Source of the DNA: Anaspis maculata
Lineage: Eukaryota; Arthropoda; Insecta; Coleoptera; Scraptiidae
DNA length: 64,000 nucleotides
Reading direction: 5' to 3'
Assembly (NCBI GenBank): GCA_949128115.1
Contig: OX421962.1
Span: 55,283,787 to 55,347,786 of the forward strand
A model generated the notes under the pieces. It saw only the letters and a list, made by a program, of their open reading frames with translations. It had not been told where the DNA came from and made no database searches. The position numbers were made by a program, and so were the translations under genes. Positions 35,184 to 46,372 of the stretch are shown piece by piece. The first letter of the stretch is position 1. Each line of letters opens with the position of its first letter.

Positions 35184-36086
35184 GTTCAAATTATGTACTT
35201 GTACTGAACTCTTCTCGTTCTAAAAAATTATAATTCAGTATTGAAAATGTTACTGGATTTTTTTTCATCGAATACGTTTTTCGTTTCTACAACACCAAAG
35301 TATTTTTGTTAGTAGTAAATTTGCAAAAACCTCTAGCAATATCCTTCTTCCTTCACAAATCACCATTCCACTTTAATTTGTGAAAACTGCTATCTGTTGT
35401 GTGTCTGCTAGAACCAGATGAGCATTGGCGGGTGCATTTATTTCTGACATCGCTCGATATTTTTAAGTTGACCTAGGACTCGTGAAACTGAATGTTGTAC
35501 CGGGTGTTTTTCAAAACTGTGAATTGGGGATAGATTTGGAAGTAGAAACTTGTTTCCGTGAGTTGATAGCATTACAGCGGAAAAATATTTCAACAAAATT
35601 ATTCAATTTTTCACTTTGACTTTGACACTTCGATATAAACTGCTCCATAATGAAGCTGTCGCCATAAAAAAAAGCTTTACTTTGACCAAGGACGTCACTT
35701 TGACGGTCAATAACTTTCGATTGCCGGAAGTGATTTCCATTCTGTTTGTTGCGTTTACTAGCCCAATTTATCCTTAACATATCCGGTAATTGTGAATATC
35801 AAGAAATGGCATGTTACATTTATACAGGTTGATATGTAAAACAGTGAAAAATTGCGACAGCTTTATCAAACCCCATTTGCAAAAAAAAAATTTTTTCAAA
35901 TTCCAAAGCTAAAATCATGAAGTGTGATGCCGAAACGGTTCCAATATTTCCGAGATTGGAGGTTTTACACAAAAGATATGATTTTTTATATGGAATGTAA
36001 CAGATTTGCCCTATTTTCTCGAAAGATTGAATCACCCACCTGACTGAATGGGTGATTGACAGTCAGCACGATTGTTCCCACAACCG
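35184..36086. other. repeat-derived spacer, no gene
   Basis: 35823-36050 (AAAACAGTGAAAAATTGCG, ATCATGAAGTGTGATGC, GATTGAATCACCCA) is similar to 44752-44955, so it is a fragment of a dispersed repeat. A CCGGGTGTTTTTCAAAACTG end-like sequence lies near 35500. No gene was seen. Confidence 0.45.
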
Positions 36087-38254
36087 TTCCGGATAGTTTG
36101 AATTTAAAAACAACCCGAAAATTTCGTGTGGGGCCAGGCAGGGGGCACTTTTTAAAGAACTAGTCACTGTCTGCTCTTGGCACGTTGAATTTCATCAATA
36201 TTTCAGATGTGGAACATGCTTTTTGTAATTCTAAACCCCTGAATATGGTAAAACTTGATTTTCCGTGAAGGAGGGAGCCCCCTGGAAGTTTACTTGTTGT
36301 GCTTGTGCTATGCCTGATCTCCACCCCTGATTGGGTTTTTCTGTAGTGGGAGCGGTACGCAAAAGCATACCGCATTTTGGAGTGCAGTAACGAGATTTTG
36401 CATGGGCGTACTTTATACCAAGACAAGCAATTTGACCCGCAGCACTTGATATTTCGTCCCAATGGGGGCCAATGGGGGCCCTCCAAATTTTCAAGATGCA
36501 AGAGCTTCCACAAAATGATCATTGAGTATCGTCATGTAGTCATAAGTGAAGCTTACGGGTCTATTGAAAATGTTTTCATCAAATGTCGTCGTGTCCGATT
36601 CATTCTTCACATTTGAAAAAAAAAATTCTTTCGCAGAGGTCGAAAAAACTGTTTTTATTTTTTCTGCTGTGCAAGGAAACGATAAATTCATATGTTTTGT
36701 TGCGTTCCCAACTAAATCGCGTTCCGTAAGCCCAAATATGGAGACAATTTTATCGCAATATCATTCTCCCAAGAAGAGGTGACCTCTTCAGTACACTTTT
36801 TTCAACAGCATTTTTTCCATTGTTCCTAGTGGATAAGACTGTAAATTTTTGCAGATATGAGAAGCTTGAACTCTTTTCTTAGCAATTTCCATGCAACATG
36901 GCTTCAAAACACACAAGAGAGCCCTAAAACTTTTTTTTTTCTGCTGGGCCGTCAAATTTTTGGCATGTTGATTTTGTAGTAGGGGAGACGCGCAAATAAA
37001 TAAGATCTAGTCGATCTAGGCGAATAAAATCTACCGGAAAATATACCTACTTACACCTAACGACTCTGCGTTTTGTTGTACTGCAATAAAACACGGCATG
37101 GAAGAATATTTTCTGTTGAAACCAAATCGCCTGCGCCTGCAGCCTGGATTGAATACTGGTCCGCGTCTCTCTCTCTCCTAATCAAAATATCGTAAGTTGG
37201 ACGGCCCAGCAGAAATTTTTTTTTTGGGCTCCCTTGGGCATTTCAGAGTCATGTTGCTTCGCAACTACCAGGAAAAGAGTTCGAGGTCTCCATTCCTGCA
37301 AAAATTACGAGTGATATCCAGTGAGGACATAGAAAGAAATGCTCTTGGAAAAGAGGTACTGAAGAGGTCACCACTTCTTTGAAAAATACCATTACAAGAA
37401 AAATTTCTTTATAATTAGGTTTAGGGAATGCGATTTAGTTGGGAACGCAACAGAACATATGAATTTATCGTCTCCTTGCATAGAAGAAAAAATAAAAACA
37501 GTTTTTTTGACCTCTGCCAAAAAAATTTTTTTTCAAGTGTGAAGAATGAATCGGACACAACGACAATTGATGAAAATACTTCCAATAGACCCGTAAGCTT
37601 CACTTATGACATACATGACGATACTCAATGATCGTCATGTGGAAGTTCTTGCATCTTGAAAATTTGGAGGGCCCCCATTGGCCCCCTAAGGGACAAAATA
37701 TCGAGTGCTGGGGGTCAAATCCCTTGTCTTGGTATAAAGACAATGCCCATACCAAATCTCGTTACTGCACTCCAAAATGCAGTATCGATGTGTTTTTAGG
37801 TGTGTACCGCTTGCACTACTGGTGATACTGTCCGACAAGGATGATCAAAAATGTGTGTTGATACGCTGGAAACATAGGTCTTGGCATTGTTGGAGTGACT
37901 TGACGTGTCAGTTTGAACAATGGCACAAATATAGGTTTTTAGCGTTTCTGTAGCAACACACATTTTTGATCATCTTTGTAGCACGGTATTACCAGAAAAA
38001 CGCAACCAGGGGTGAAGCCCAGGCATAGCACAAGCACAACAAGTGAACTTCCAGGGGGCTCCTCCTTTCACGGAAAATGAAGTTCTACCATATTCAGGGG
38101 TTTAGTTTAGACTTGCAAAAAACATGTTCGACATCTGGAATATTGATGAAATTCAACGTGCCGAAAACAGACAGTGACTAGCATTTCAAAAAGTGCCCCT
38201 TGCCTGGCCCCACACCAAATTTTCGGGTTGTTTCTAGATTCAAGTTATCCGGAA
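36087..38254. mobile_element. foldback element, about 2.2 kb, with a nested MITE
   Basis: The left tip TTCCGGATAGTTTGAATTT pairs with the right tip AGATTCAAGTTATCCGGAA. The left arm is 36087-about 36960 and the right arm about 37198-38254, longer because it holds the MITE at 37819-37995. Paired blocks include GTGGGGCCAGGCAGGGGGCA, AGGGAGCCCCCTGGAAGTTTA and AGCTTCACTTATGAC. The loop (about 36962-37197) contains unrelated sequence. A half copy is at 28310-28936. There is no transposase. Confidence 0.85.
37819..37995. mobile_element. 177-bp MITE nested in a foldback arm
   Basis: The ends CTGGTGATACTGTCCGAC and CACGGTATTACCAG, and the inner blocks GATCAAAAATGTGTGTTG and CAACACACATTTTTGATC, form the terminal inverted repeat. 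The opposite arm of the host foldback lacks it (CCACTACAGAAAAACCC read in reverse), which shows the empty site. It lies just after CACTA. Confidence 0.85.
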
Positions 38255-38350
38255 GCAGGCCATCTTGACTTTTGCTACATTCATACAGTGGTGTTGGGGG
38301 GCTCCTTCTTTTACTTCCTGCTCACCCATGCTTCCTGCCGCCAACTATAT

Positions 38351-38457
38351 AGTCTGTTTGATTTCTACATGATTCTAGTGGGCTGCGATTCATGCCACGA
38401 TCGGCCGATGGCGACCAGAAACACAACCCACTCGAATCATGTAGAAATCAGACAGCC
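38351..38457. mobile_element. 107-bp hairpin MITE, second copy
   Basis: Same structure and centre as 29438-29543 (TTTGATTTCTACATGATTCT and AGAATCATGTAGAAATCAGA-type arms, with a few changes). Flanked by TATA-like sequence. Confidence 0.85.
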
Positions 38458-39130
38458 TATACGTCAACTATTATTTTTGAATATTTGTGAAATTTGCAAT
38501 TTTTGTACACATCACTTTTTGTTGAGAAAGTACTTGTTTTTCGATCCTTGCAACTCCCAGAGTCCCAATGTGTGGCACCCTGTATGTTCATACGTTTTAC
38601 AAAAATATTGTCGTGTGAAGTGTTGTTCGACTTTTGTGATTGATGGATGGAAAGGAAATATCTAATACCTATAGCAGTTTGACGGGAACTTGCCCCATCC
38701 AGTTAATGTCCAAGTGGTCTAATACGGCTCATTATGAGACTTGACGGTTGCAAATGTGCCCCTTGTGAAAACATTTATTAAAGGGTAAACACCGCAGCAA
38801 GCTAGGGGAGCCACGAATGTGTGAATGAATTTCACCCTGATTTCCGCACTTGGTGCGTGGCATACTTCCAGTTTCACCCATTATTGAATTATTTCGTTGA
38901 GCAGCGTGGAAATTGCAACGAGAATCTGTTGTGTTCGTATTCATTGGCTGTGTCGCGTCGATAGCTTGTTCAATCGGGTTGAATCAAAACACGTAAGTAT
39001 CATTGTTCTTATTATTTTTGTGCGAACATCAGAAAATAAAAAAACATGTATAAGAAGAATCATCCAGATTCGTCTCTCTACCTATCTCCTATCTTCATCA
39101 CCGATCTCTATAATATATATTTACGATCGA
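38458..39130. other. no gene recognised
   Basis: About 670 bp between two repeats with nothing recognisable. Confidence 0.35.
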
Positions 39131-39199
39131 CGATCGTGTGTTTTAAAACGATCGTCTCAATTATTACTATAAACGAACTCAAACGCAGAATCCGTAACA
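39131..39199 (+). mobile_element. 3' end fragment of the LTR family
   Basis: CGATCGTGTGTTTTAAAACG, then ATCGTCTCAATT and a GTAACA end at 39199, match the last 70 bp of the LTR at 42602-43132 with clear divergence. The rest of the LTR is missing. Confidence 0.7.
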
Positions 39200-39866
39200 A
39201 TATGTATACAAACCTCGAATATACCTAGATACTGTAACTATGATTCAATGCGCTGTATACCTACCTACTGGCCATATTCCATATAACTACTGATGGCCAA
39301 ACTAAATGCCAGGGATTTTTATGTGGCTGAACAAAAACGTGGTGGTCGGTCGCTGGAACTGTGGCTGGCAAGTGAGTTTTGTCGGTGTGATGATTGTAGT
39401 TCATTTGCGATGCTAAGCGCGGCCGGGCTGCAAACGCCATTGATTGCACGCCCAATTACATCCCCGAGATCATGTTTACATAAGTAATCAGCGGGCGCAC
39501 AGTTGACACAGCACCGCGCTGCCGGAATTAAGTGATCCACGGCCGCATAACCGCCATAACCAGGCTCACACCAAGCCAAATCTGCTCTTCCTCTGAAGTC
39601 ACACCAGTTGCCACCACATAGGTAAGTCTCCTGTGTCAGGTGGAGGTCTCAGCTCTATAAGCTCAATCATAGAGCTCATAGAGGTCGTAGAATCACGCAA
39701 AGCATAACGGAGGTAAAACCCGAGCAAAGCGAATAGGTTGGGAGAAAATACACCAAAAAGGGAAAAATTCAAGAAATTACACCACAATTTTTTTTATGTT
39801 ACCCCTCTCCAGTAACCAACCAAATAAAATCTGAAATCACTGAAATCTGGAACAATGCTCCTTATA
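39200..39866. other. no gene recognised
   Basis: About 670 bp with no recognised gene or repeat. Confidence 0.35.
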
Positions 39867-40003
39867 CCCTGGACACATTAGAAAGCTTAATGATCATTAA
39901 CGATCGATCGTCATTTAACTTCCGTTGCTGTCTTGGTGACAGCAAGGGAAACGTTATTACGTTTTTTGGTTAATGATAATCAAGCTTTCTAGTGTGTCCA
40001 GGG
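39867..40003. mobile_element. 137-bp MITE with TA target duplication
   Basis: The ends CCCTGGACACATTAGAAAGC and GCTTTCTAGTGTGTCCAGGG form an inverted repeat of about 25 bp. TA flanks at 39865-39866 and 40004-40005. It is non-coding. Confidence 0.85.
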
Positions 40004-40662
40004 TATTATCCTTATCTTATAATAACAACAAAATGTTAGATTTTTTTATCACAGTTGTAACTGAAGAGCTATCCAAGCCTGAAAATGATATTCAACTTGT
40101 CTTGGATACATCTATACAGGGTGTTTCATGACTTATACGACATAGCTTAAGGATAGATCCAGTTTTTTGAGGCGGATCCGGATCTGGCTTCGAAATTTTT
40201 CTAAGATCCTGCGTTTCAAAGTTACAGGGTGATTTATGTATTTTGGTCAAAACTTTGATAGGTCATAACTTTGGAGCAAATGAATGGAACCGAATGAAAT
40301 TTGACAGGAAATGTCTCTTACCACGAACAATCACAATGACCAACAAGGCATGAAAAAATCCAGGGCCGGACTGAAAAAAATGGCCCCCATCAATTCTTGG
40401 GGCAAAAAAGCCATTTTCACATCGGATTCCTAAAAAAATGCCATTGTATTTGGAAAGTTGAGAAAAAATGCTACAGAATCAGCTACGATGCTACAGAATC
40501 CAATACGAACGGCACACCTCAGTAGATTTAGTAAAAAAATAAAATAAAAAAAATTGAAAATTTTTATAGCGATATTTCCTGAATGATTTGAGATAATTCA
40601 TCGCAATTACTACTTTTCAAACAGGAAACGAGCAACATTTGAAAAAAAAATCAAAACTCCTA

Positions 40663-40990
40663 ACAATAGGTAAATACATTACATGTTATTAACAAATGGT
40701 TTTCAAAATACCCTCCCCCAACTTCGACGCATTTTCCACATCTCGTCACTAAATGTCTAGTGGCTTTTCGAATGGTTGGTGTATTGTTCCGCGTTTCATT
40801 AGCAGCTGCAATGATCTTTTCTCTACAATCCTTCCTGGTATTCATTTCCGTCTTGTAGACCTCTAGATCTTTCATGCGGCCCCATATATAGTAATCTAGG
40901 ACTGTGAGTTCAGGAGATCTGTGAGCCAGGAATGAGGACCCCCGCGACCAATCCAGTGATGGGGGTATTCTGCATCCAAGTATTCTCTGG
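40663..40990 (-). pseudogene. transposase C-terminal segment (left arm copy)
   Basis: On the minus strand the frame reads RSPELTVLDYYIWGRMKDL, EVYKTEMNTRKDCREKI and a tail VTRCGKCVEVGGGYFENHL. 'SPDLTPLDYFLWG-x-K' followed by 'VY', and a C-terminal 'GGxFEHL'-type end, are standard for an insect-wide Tc1/mariner transposase group (family knowledge). This segment would be the end of the DDE/D catalytic domain. It lacks everything upstream of the catalytic block because the left arm stops there. The copy keeps TAT (Tyr) where the right arm has a stop. Confidence 0.8.
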
Positions 40991-41499
40991 CGTTTGATGG
41001 AAAATTAAGACAGTGTTCCAATTTCATTCTGATGTAGAATTGTTCTTCTTGCTAATCATAAATCTCCATAATTACGTGCCTGTTGTTTCGGGGCCTGTTC
41101 AAATTGCCATATTTTGGGAAGTAGAGCAGCTGTAGACACCGGCACCTCTCTAATTGAAGCTTAGACTTAGAGCTTATTTCCACAAAAAAGAAGAATTGTA
41201 TTGGTTGAACGGTTTCTGAGAAAATCACGCCGAGATGTTTTAGCTGGGATGCACTGTTTTGGGTATTGAAGTAAAAAATGAAAAAGGACCTACCTTGTGA
41301 CGTCCACCGCCGTGAGATGGACAGAGCGCTCTCTGTGCAAGGTCCGCTGATGTCCAGCGCGTCACGGTACGGTAGGTTATGGGTTGAAAAATGGAGTGAT
41401 ACACAATAACAATAATGAGAAGTCCGAAATCGCCCTCGCACAACGTAGGTGGCGAAACGGAACCGTGGAGAAACGAAAAAAATGAAGAGAACCTTCAAA

Positions 41500-42027
41500 A
41501 CTGAAACTAAAAAATTCACACTTATGGGCACACAAAAACCCTTATGCCACGGTACAAAAGAACTCTCAGCGGAGGTTTTCACTGAATTTGTGGTGCGGAG
41601 TGGTTGACGACACTTTAATTGGGCTACATTTCTTTGAGGAACGGCTGACGGGGGAAGGCTATCTAAACTTCCTCCAAAATGTTTTGCCTATTTTCAACAA
41701 AATGGGACACCGCCTCATTTTTATTAAACGTCAGAGAACACTTGTACGCAGAATACCCCCATGGCTGAATTGGTCGCGGGAGTCTTCATTCTTGGCTCCC
41801 AGATCTCCTGATTTCACAGTCCTAGATTACTAAGTATGGGGCCGCATGAAAGATCTAGAGGTCTACAAGACGGAAATGAATACCAGGAAAGATTGTAGAG
41901 AAAAGATCATTGCAGCTGCTAATGAAACGCGGAACAATACACCAACCATCCGAAAAGCCACTAGACATTTGGTGACGAGATGTGGAAAATGCGTCGAAGT
42001 TGGGGGAGGGTATTTTGAAAACCATTT
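41500..42027 (+). pseudogene. transposase C-terminal half (right copy), with stop codon
   Basis: The frame contains FSLNLWCGVVDDTLIGLHFF, EERLTGEGYLNFLQNVLP, a degraded stretch around 41700-41780, then SSFLAPRSPDFTVLDY and, after a TAA stop at 41831-41833, VWGRMKDLEVYKTEMN through to GGGYFENHL. In this Tc1/mariner group the order is NVWxGIxxDxLIGP, LTGExYLxFL, then SPDLTPLDYxLWG. The block normally holding the second catalytic Asp (QDGAPxH) is not recognisable, so the copy is dead. Its 3' part is duplicated in inverse orientation in the left arm. Confidence 0.85.
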
Positions 42028-42601
42028 GTTAATAACATGTAATGTATTTATCACCTATTGTTAGGAGTTTTGATTTTTTTTCCAAATGTTGCTCGTTTCC
42101 TGTTAGAAAAGTAGTAATTGCGATGAATTATCTCAAATCATTCAAGAAATATCGCTATTAAAATTTTCGATTTTTTTATTTTATTTTTTTTACTAAACCT
42201 ACTGAGGTGTGCCGTTCGTATTGGATAGCTGATTCTGTAGCATTTTTTCTCAACTTGCCAAATACAATGGCATTTTTTTAGGAATCCGATGCGAAAATGG
42301 TTTTTTTGCCCCAAGAATTGATGGGGGCCATTTTTTTCAGTCCGGCCCTGGATTTTTCCATGCCTTGTTGGTCATTGTGATTGTTCGTGGTAAGAGACAT
42401 TTCCTGCCAAATTTCATTCGATTCCATTCATTTGCTCCAAAGTTAGGACCTATCAAAGTTTTGACCAAAATACATAAATCACCCTGTAACTTTGAAACGC
42501 AGGATCTTAGAAAAATTCCGAAGCCAGACCCGGATCCGCCTCAAAAAACTGGATCTATCCTTAAGCTATGTCGTATAAGTCATGAAACACCCTGTATGTA
42601 T

Positions 42602-43132
42602 TGTTACAAGCGGCGATTCAGGATAACACGCGATCTTTCTTGATTGACTCTTCCCATTAGATCGCAGTGTAGAAGTGCGGAACTCTGGACATTTCCGGAA
42701 TATATGTGATGGCTTGGGATTGAAATTCTATGGGAAACTTGAACGGTCGATCAGAAAACATCAGCCGAATTGGCGGAGGTGCTGACATTCCAGAACACAC
42801 GGGAAGCACGCGAAAGGTGATTATTCGGGAGTCGTCTAGAAACCATACGCCGTGGTTAGACATGCCGGGCCACTGTGGAATTTTCTGAAGAACGATGGAG
42901 AGTTCAAGAACGCAATTCGGCGGCATAAATAAAGCACCGTCCTGGGTCTACGCAGTCAGTATTGAATACAAGGCGATAGACAGCTGATTAAAAGCGAAGT
43001 AGTCTCAGCGATATTTTCAAGCGTTATTAATTATTGTTGGCATGTATTTATTGTAGTACCCAGTAATAAACAGTGTGTGTTTTAAAACGATCATCTCAAT
43101 TTTGAACAAACCCGTACGCGAAATACGTAACA
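42602..43132 (+). mobile_element. complete solo LTR, 531 bp
   Basis: It starts TGTTACAAGCGGCG and ends GAAATACGTAACA, with GTAT duplicated at 42598-42601 and 43133-43136. Near its 3' end CAGTAATAAACAGTGTGTG could hold the polyadenylation signal (AATAAA). There is no internal region on either side. It inserted within a few bases of the right end of the foldback at 40117-42594. Copies are at 6695-10946 (split), 18618-19149 (minus) and 39131-39199 (fragment). Confidence 0.9.
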
Positions 43133-43201
43133 GTATAATAGCGCATTAAATGCACTACATCTAGTCCTATGTTGATGGTACGCTATACTCTTCTACACAT
43201 A

Positions 43202-43690
43202 ACACAGGATGTTCCACGAAGTATAACCGACATAGCTTAAGGGTAGATGTACTTTTCTGAGGCAAATCAGAATCTGCATTCAAAATTTTCCTGATGTCCT
43301 CCGTTTCCGATATACTGGGTGATTTGTGTCCAACCGTAAACTTTGATTGGCCATATGTTACGAAAAGATCAGTAGAATCGATTGAAATTTTTCAGGTATA
43401 TTCAAACACCAAAGACATTTCTAGTGTTCTATGATTCATGAAAAAAATACAGGGCCGTATTCAAAACTTCGACTTGCTGTTGAAAAATTAATCTTGTATA
43501 AACTTTTTCTTAATCTAGTGTCATATTTGAAGACTACATAAAAATTCCACAAAATGCATTAAATTGTCCAATTAAACTGCGCAACAAAATATGTTGTCGC
43601 GGGGAAAAAATTGGTCCGAATTTGGATCACAATAACTCTTGATTGACACAAACCATTTCGATTCTGTTTTGACGGTTGGTGAGCTCAGTC
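43202..43690. repeat. terminal fragment related to the 40117-42594 element
   Basis: CACAGGATGTTCCACGAAGT, CGACATAGCTTAAGG and ACAGGGCCGTATTC follow the same order as the left end of the foldback (CAGGGTGTTTCATGAC, CGACATAGCTTAAGG, CCAGGGCCGGACT). It is diverged and the opposite end was not found. Confidence 0.65.
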
Positions 43691-44000
43691 TTCCATTCTT
43701 CACCTTCAGGAAGTGAAGATCAGGAAGCTTTATATATATACATAAGAATAGCGCTAGGTTTGTCTCTCGAAAACGCCATCGTTGTCATGCTTTCGTGTGT
43801 GTCGCCGGGAGTCGGGTCGCCATGACAATGCATGTTGTGTGCTCGCCGGCAAATGATGCACTCGCACTTGTCTCTGCAGTCTGCTTGCACTGCTGGGTCG
43901 GTTTGGGATAGCTCTTTCCCTCTTTCTGACGCCTCTGGAACACTTATTAATTTATTGTTTAAAAATCCGCTGTCGCCCCGACGCCAAACGGGAAGCAAGC

Positions 44001-44420
44001 AAGTTACAGACACCGGACAAAAACTTTCGTATTTCCTGTCCATTGATCATCGCAGAAAAAATAGTTTCAGCCGTCGCCGCCCCCTATACGTCGCCCCAGT
44101 GGCCGCCCCCGATGGAAAAAAACAAAACCCCAGAAGTTACAGACACCGGACAAAAATGATCGTGTTTCCGGTCTATTCGACACAGCAAGAAAAATAGTTT
44201 CAGCTGCCGCCGCCGCCCATCCGCCGCCCCCGAAAAAAAAACCAGAACCACAAAAGCTACAGACACCGGACCAGAACTATCGTGTTTTCTGTCCATTCGA
44301 CATCGCAGGAAAAAAGTTTCAGCCACCGCCGCCGCCCATACGCCGCCTCCGACAAAAAAACAGAACCACAAAGGTTACAGACACCGGACAAAAACTATCG
44401 TGTTTTTACTGTACTTTCGG
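44001..44420. repeat. GC-rich minisatellite, about 3.5 units of 117-133 bp
   Basis: Units begin AAGTTACAGACACCGGACAA at 44001, 44134, 44254 (AAGCTAC) and 44371 (AGGTTAC). Each has a (T/C)CGTGTTT-(n)-GTCCATTCGACA block, AGTTTCAGC, then a (CCGCCG)n stretch and an A-rich run. Unit lengths are 133, 120 and 117 bp. It stands out from its AT-rich surroundings. Open frames on both strands follow the repeat and look like by-products. Confidence 0.85.
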
Positions 44421-44695
44421 GCAGCTATATGACAGAACGAACAGCAATTCACAAGAAGTGTTGTGTTCACGGAAGTTTTCAAACTGGTGTATTTTTATTA
44501 CAGAAAATGTATTCCTTCATAGGTGGGTCGATAATGGGGGGTCGATATCTCAATACGCACTCAAGATACATATCGAGCCGAGTGTGACCAGAAGTCTTGC
44601 AAAGTGAGAAGCTGATAAGTCTTTCTATGAAGGCTCCTGAAAAGTTTCTACTTTTTGAAGCTGAAACTTTCCGAGGTGGCTAACGCCAATAACTG

Positions 44696-44732
44696 GCTCA
44701 AGTCAGGCCGCGAATCGCGGCCTGACTTGAGC
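44696..44732. repeat. perfect 18-bp-arm palindrome with 1-bp spacer
   Basis: GCTCAAGTCAGGCCGCGA at 44696-44713, a single A, then the exact reverse complement at 44715-44732. No T-run follows directly, so it is not an obvious terminator in bacterial terms. It is possibly the remains of a MITE or a hairpin of recent origin. Confidence 0.9.
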
Positions 44733-44751
44733 TATAATAGTGTAAAATATC

Positions 44752-44955
44752 TACAGAGTAAAATATAAAACAGTGCAAAATTGCAACAAATTCAACGGAC
44801 CCCCATTTTCATTATACATTTTATATCTCAAATGCAAATAAAAGGATCATGAAGCGTGATGCTTTGGCTTGCGCCCAGTTTTGAAATTTTTGAAATCGGA
44901 AGTCTGGTTCTGAATTTATGATTTTCTTCTCTCGGAGGATGCTGATTCATCCCAT
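44752..44955. repeat. fragment of a dispersed repeat (as at 35823-36050)
   Basis: AAAACAGTGCAAAATTGC, ATCATGAAGCGTGATGC and GCTGATTCATCCCA match the 35.8-36.0 kb fragment in order, with divergence. It ends exactly where the element at 44956 begins. Confidence 0.55.
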
Positions 44956-45595
44956 ACACTCAAAAAATTATTGATCATAGCTTTAATGAACAGCTTTCAT
45001 CGACTCCACTTTCATTAATTCAATGAAATTTTCATGTATATAATGTAAAGTGAAGTGTGATAAATCATTCGTTTACAACCAATGATCATGTATACAATGT
45101 ACGGAGCCTCATTAAACAATGAATGCCGCATTCATTAAATTATGTTGGAAAGTTCATTTATATCAGGAACAACATTCATTGATATAATGACAATCATACC
45201 GAATTTTCAATGATGGGATTCATTGACATTGCGATACATAGTAATAATGATTTGATACATTAATCCAATCCGTGATTCCGAATCAATGTTCACTATAATA
45301 ATGAACAATTTCATTGAGTGATGATTCGGCATCAATACAATGAAACATACATTATACTAATGTATCGAATCTCTGAAGCGCATGCGCACGGTGCAGAACG
45401 CACCACTTTCCTCATTTTCAAACGTTTTTTCTGCATCAACCGTTGTTCTGTCCTGAGCGAAGTGCATGGCTACACTACAAGCTAGAACTGTTGAAACGTG
45501 TTGGTTGCTGATTTCTTTGTTTCGATAAGGTAGGTGGCCCTATTTTGTTCACCGTTATATTCACCAACGAATTCAAGAGTCTGATTATTGCACAG

Positions 45596-46372
45596 TCGAA
45601 TTTGGGTTGGATACATCAATAGAACTCGGCAAAAGGCTTGGCACGGAGAAGTTTCCCACTGAAAAACTGGTAAATTTTGCACTCTGAGCCCATTTACATC
45701 ATTATTTATATATTTTGTCTTCTTAGGAATACTACAGCGAACGAGCAAGGGAGAGAAGTTGCATGTGAAATGCTGTAACTTGCAAAGTCCTCTCAAAAAA
45801 CCCGTAGAGAAGCATATTGAGTTAAAAGGTGCCATACCAGGTACCAGGAAACATCCAAGAAATTTTCTTGACCAGAAAAAACAATTTGGTATGGTAACAA
45901 TGTTCACTTTCATTCCGGTAATAAATAATAATAATTTCTTTTTCCAGTTCCAGATGAAGACGCCAAATTGCTACTAGGTCTTCGAAATTCTATAAGCTGT
46001 CAACCAATAAGCTTGATAGTTACTGGAAGGCGTGCTGACAATTTCGCATAGATGAGATCAGGAAAATGGACACAAAGGCGGAAATCTTCAACAGATGGCC
46101 TTTTCATCAAATGCCTACTAGATACAAACTGGTTGGTACCTAAGTGGTAATAAAATATTTATCATTCTTAGACACCTAGCGGGTACCTAGAGTCTATTTT
46201 TCTAATCAGAAACACCGAAATTTTTATACCCAAGTATCACTTCCATTTTCAGAAAACGTATAAACGCGCAAAACCTAATTGATATTCTTTGTTCTGTTTT
46301 TAGATTGACATGGATTATAATGCCATCTACACGACGGGAGACAGTTTCTATCGAATTGAGACGCCAGTATAG
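45596..46372 (+). pseudogene. degraded spliced gene of unknown family inside the unit
   Basis: Likely exons are 45596-45669, 45727-45888, 45948-46131 and 46304-46372, with GT/AG introns of about 57, 59 and 172 bp. Exon 2 encodes LHVKCCNLQSPLKKPVEKH and continues to NFLDQKKQF; the splice to exon 3 gives PDEDAKLLLGLRNS. A frameshift then leads to NKLDSYWKAC, a TGA at 46036, and RIDEIRKMDTKAEIFNRWPF. The splice from 46131 to 46304 is in frame and joins RYKL to IDMDYNAIYTTGD, with a stop at 46370. The pattern 'EIFxxWPxxxxPxxYKLIDxD' resembles uncharacterised insect proteins I recall, without a function. The exon 1-2 junction does not keep frame, so exon 1 is tentative. It has no known transposase motif. 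Confidence 0.45.

Larger units (their letters stand above)
40117..42594. mobile_element. Tc1/mariner-type foldback with transposase sequence in both arms
   Basis: The ends are CAGGGTGTTTCATGACTTAT and ATAAGTCATGAAACACCCTG, flanked by TA at 40115-40116 and 42595-42596. The arms run 40117-about 41010 and about 41700-42594. Each arm carries the same 3' portion of a transposase gene, pointing inwards on the left (minus strand) and outwards to the right (plus strand). The roughly 690-bp middle carries the upstream part of the plus-strand transposase copy. Internal CAGGGTG-like sequence near 40226 suggests earlier nesting. A related terminal fragment is at 43202-43690. Confidence 0.85.

Noticed and set aside
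38174..38665. 163-codon plus-strand open frame
   Set aside because: It runs from foldback arm through the hairpin MITE into spacer, so it joins unrelated sequences.
41052..41582. 176-codon minus-strand open frame
   Set aside because: It lies in the foldback's middle, overlaps antisense to the transposase relic, and shows no recognisable domain.
44001..44420. CRISPR array
   Set aside because: Units are over 115 bp with no short constant repeat separating unique spacers, and the context is eukaryotic; it is a minisatellite.
45482..45913. 143-codon minus-strand open frame
   Set aside because: It is antisense to the exon-like segments whose splice sites and protein-like sequence lie on the plus strand.
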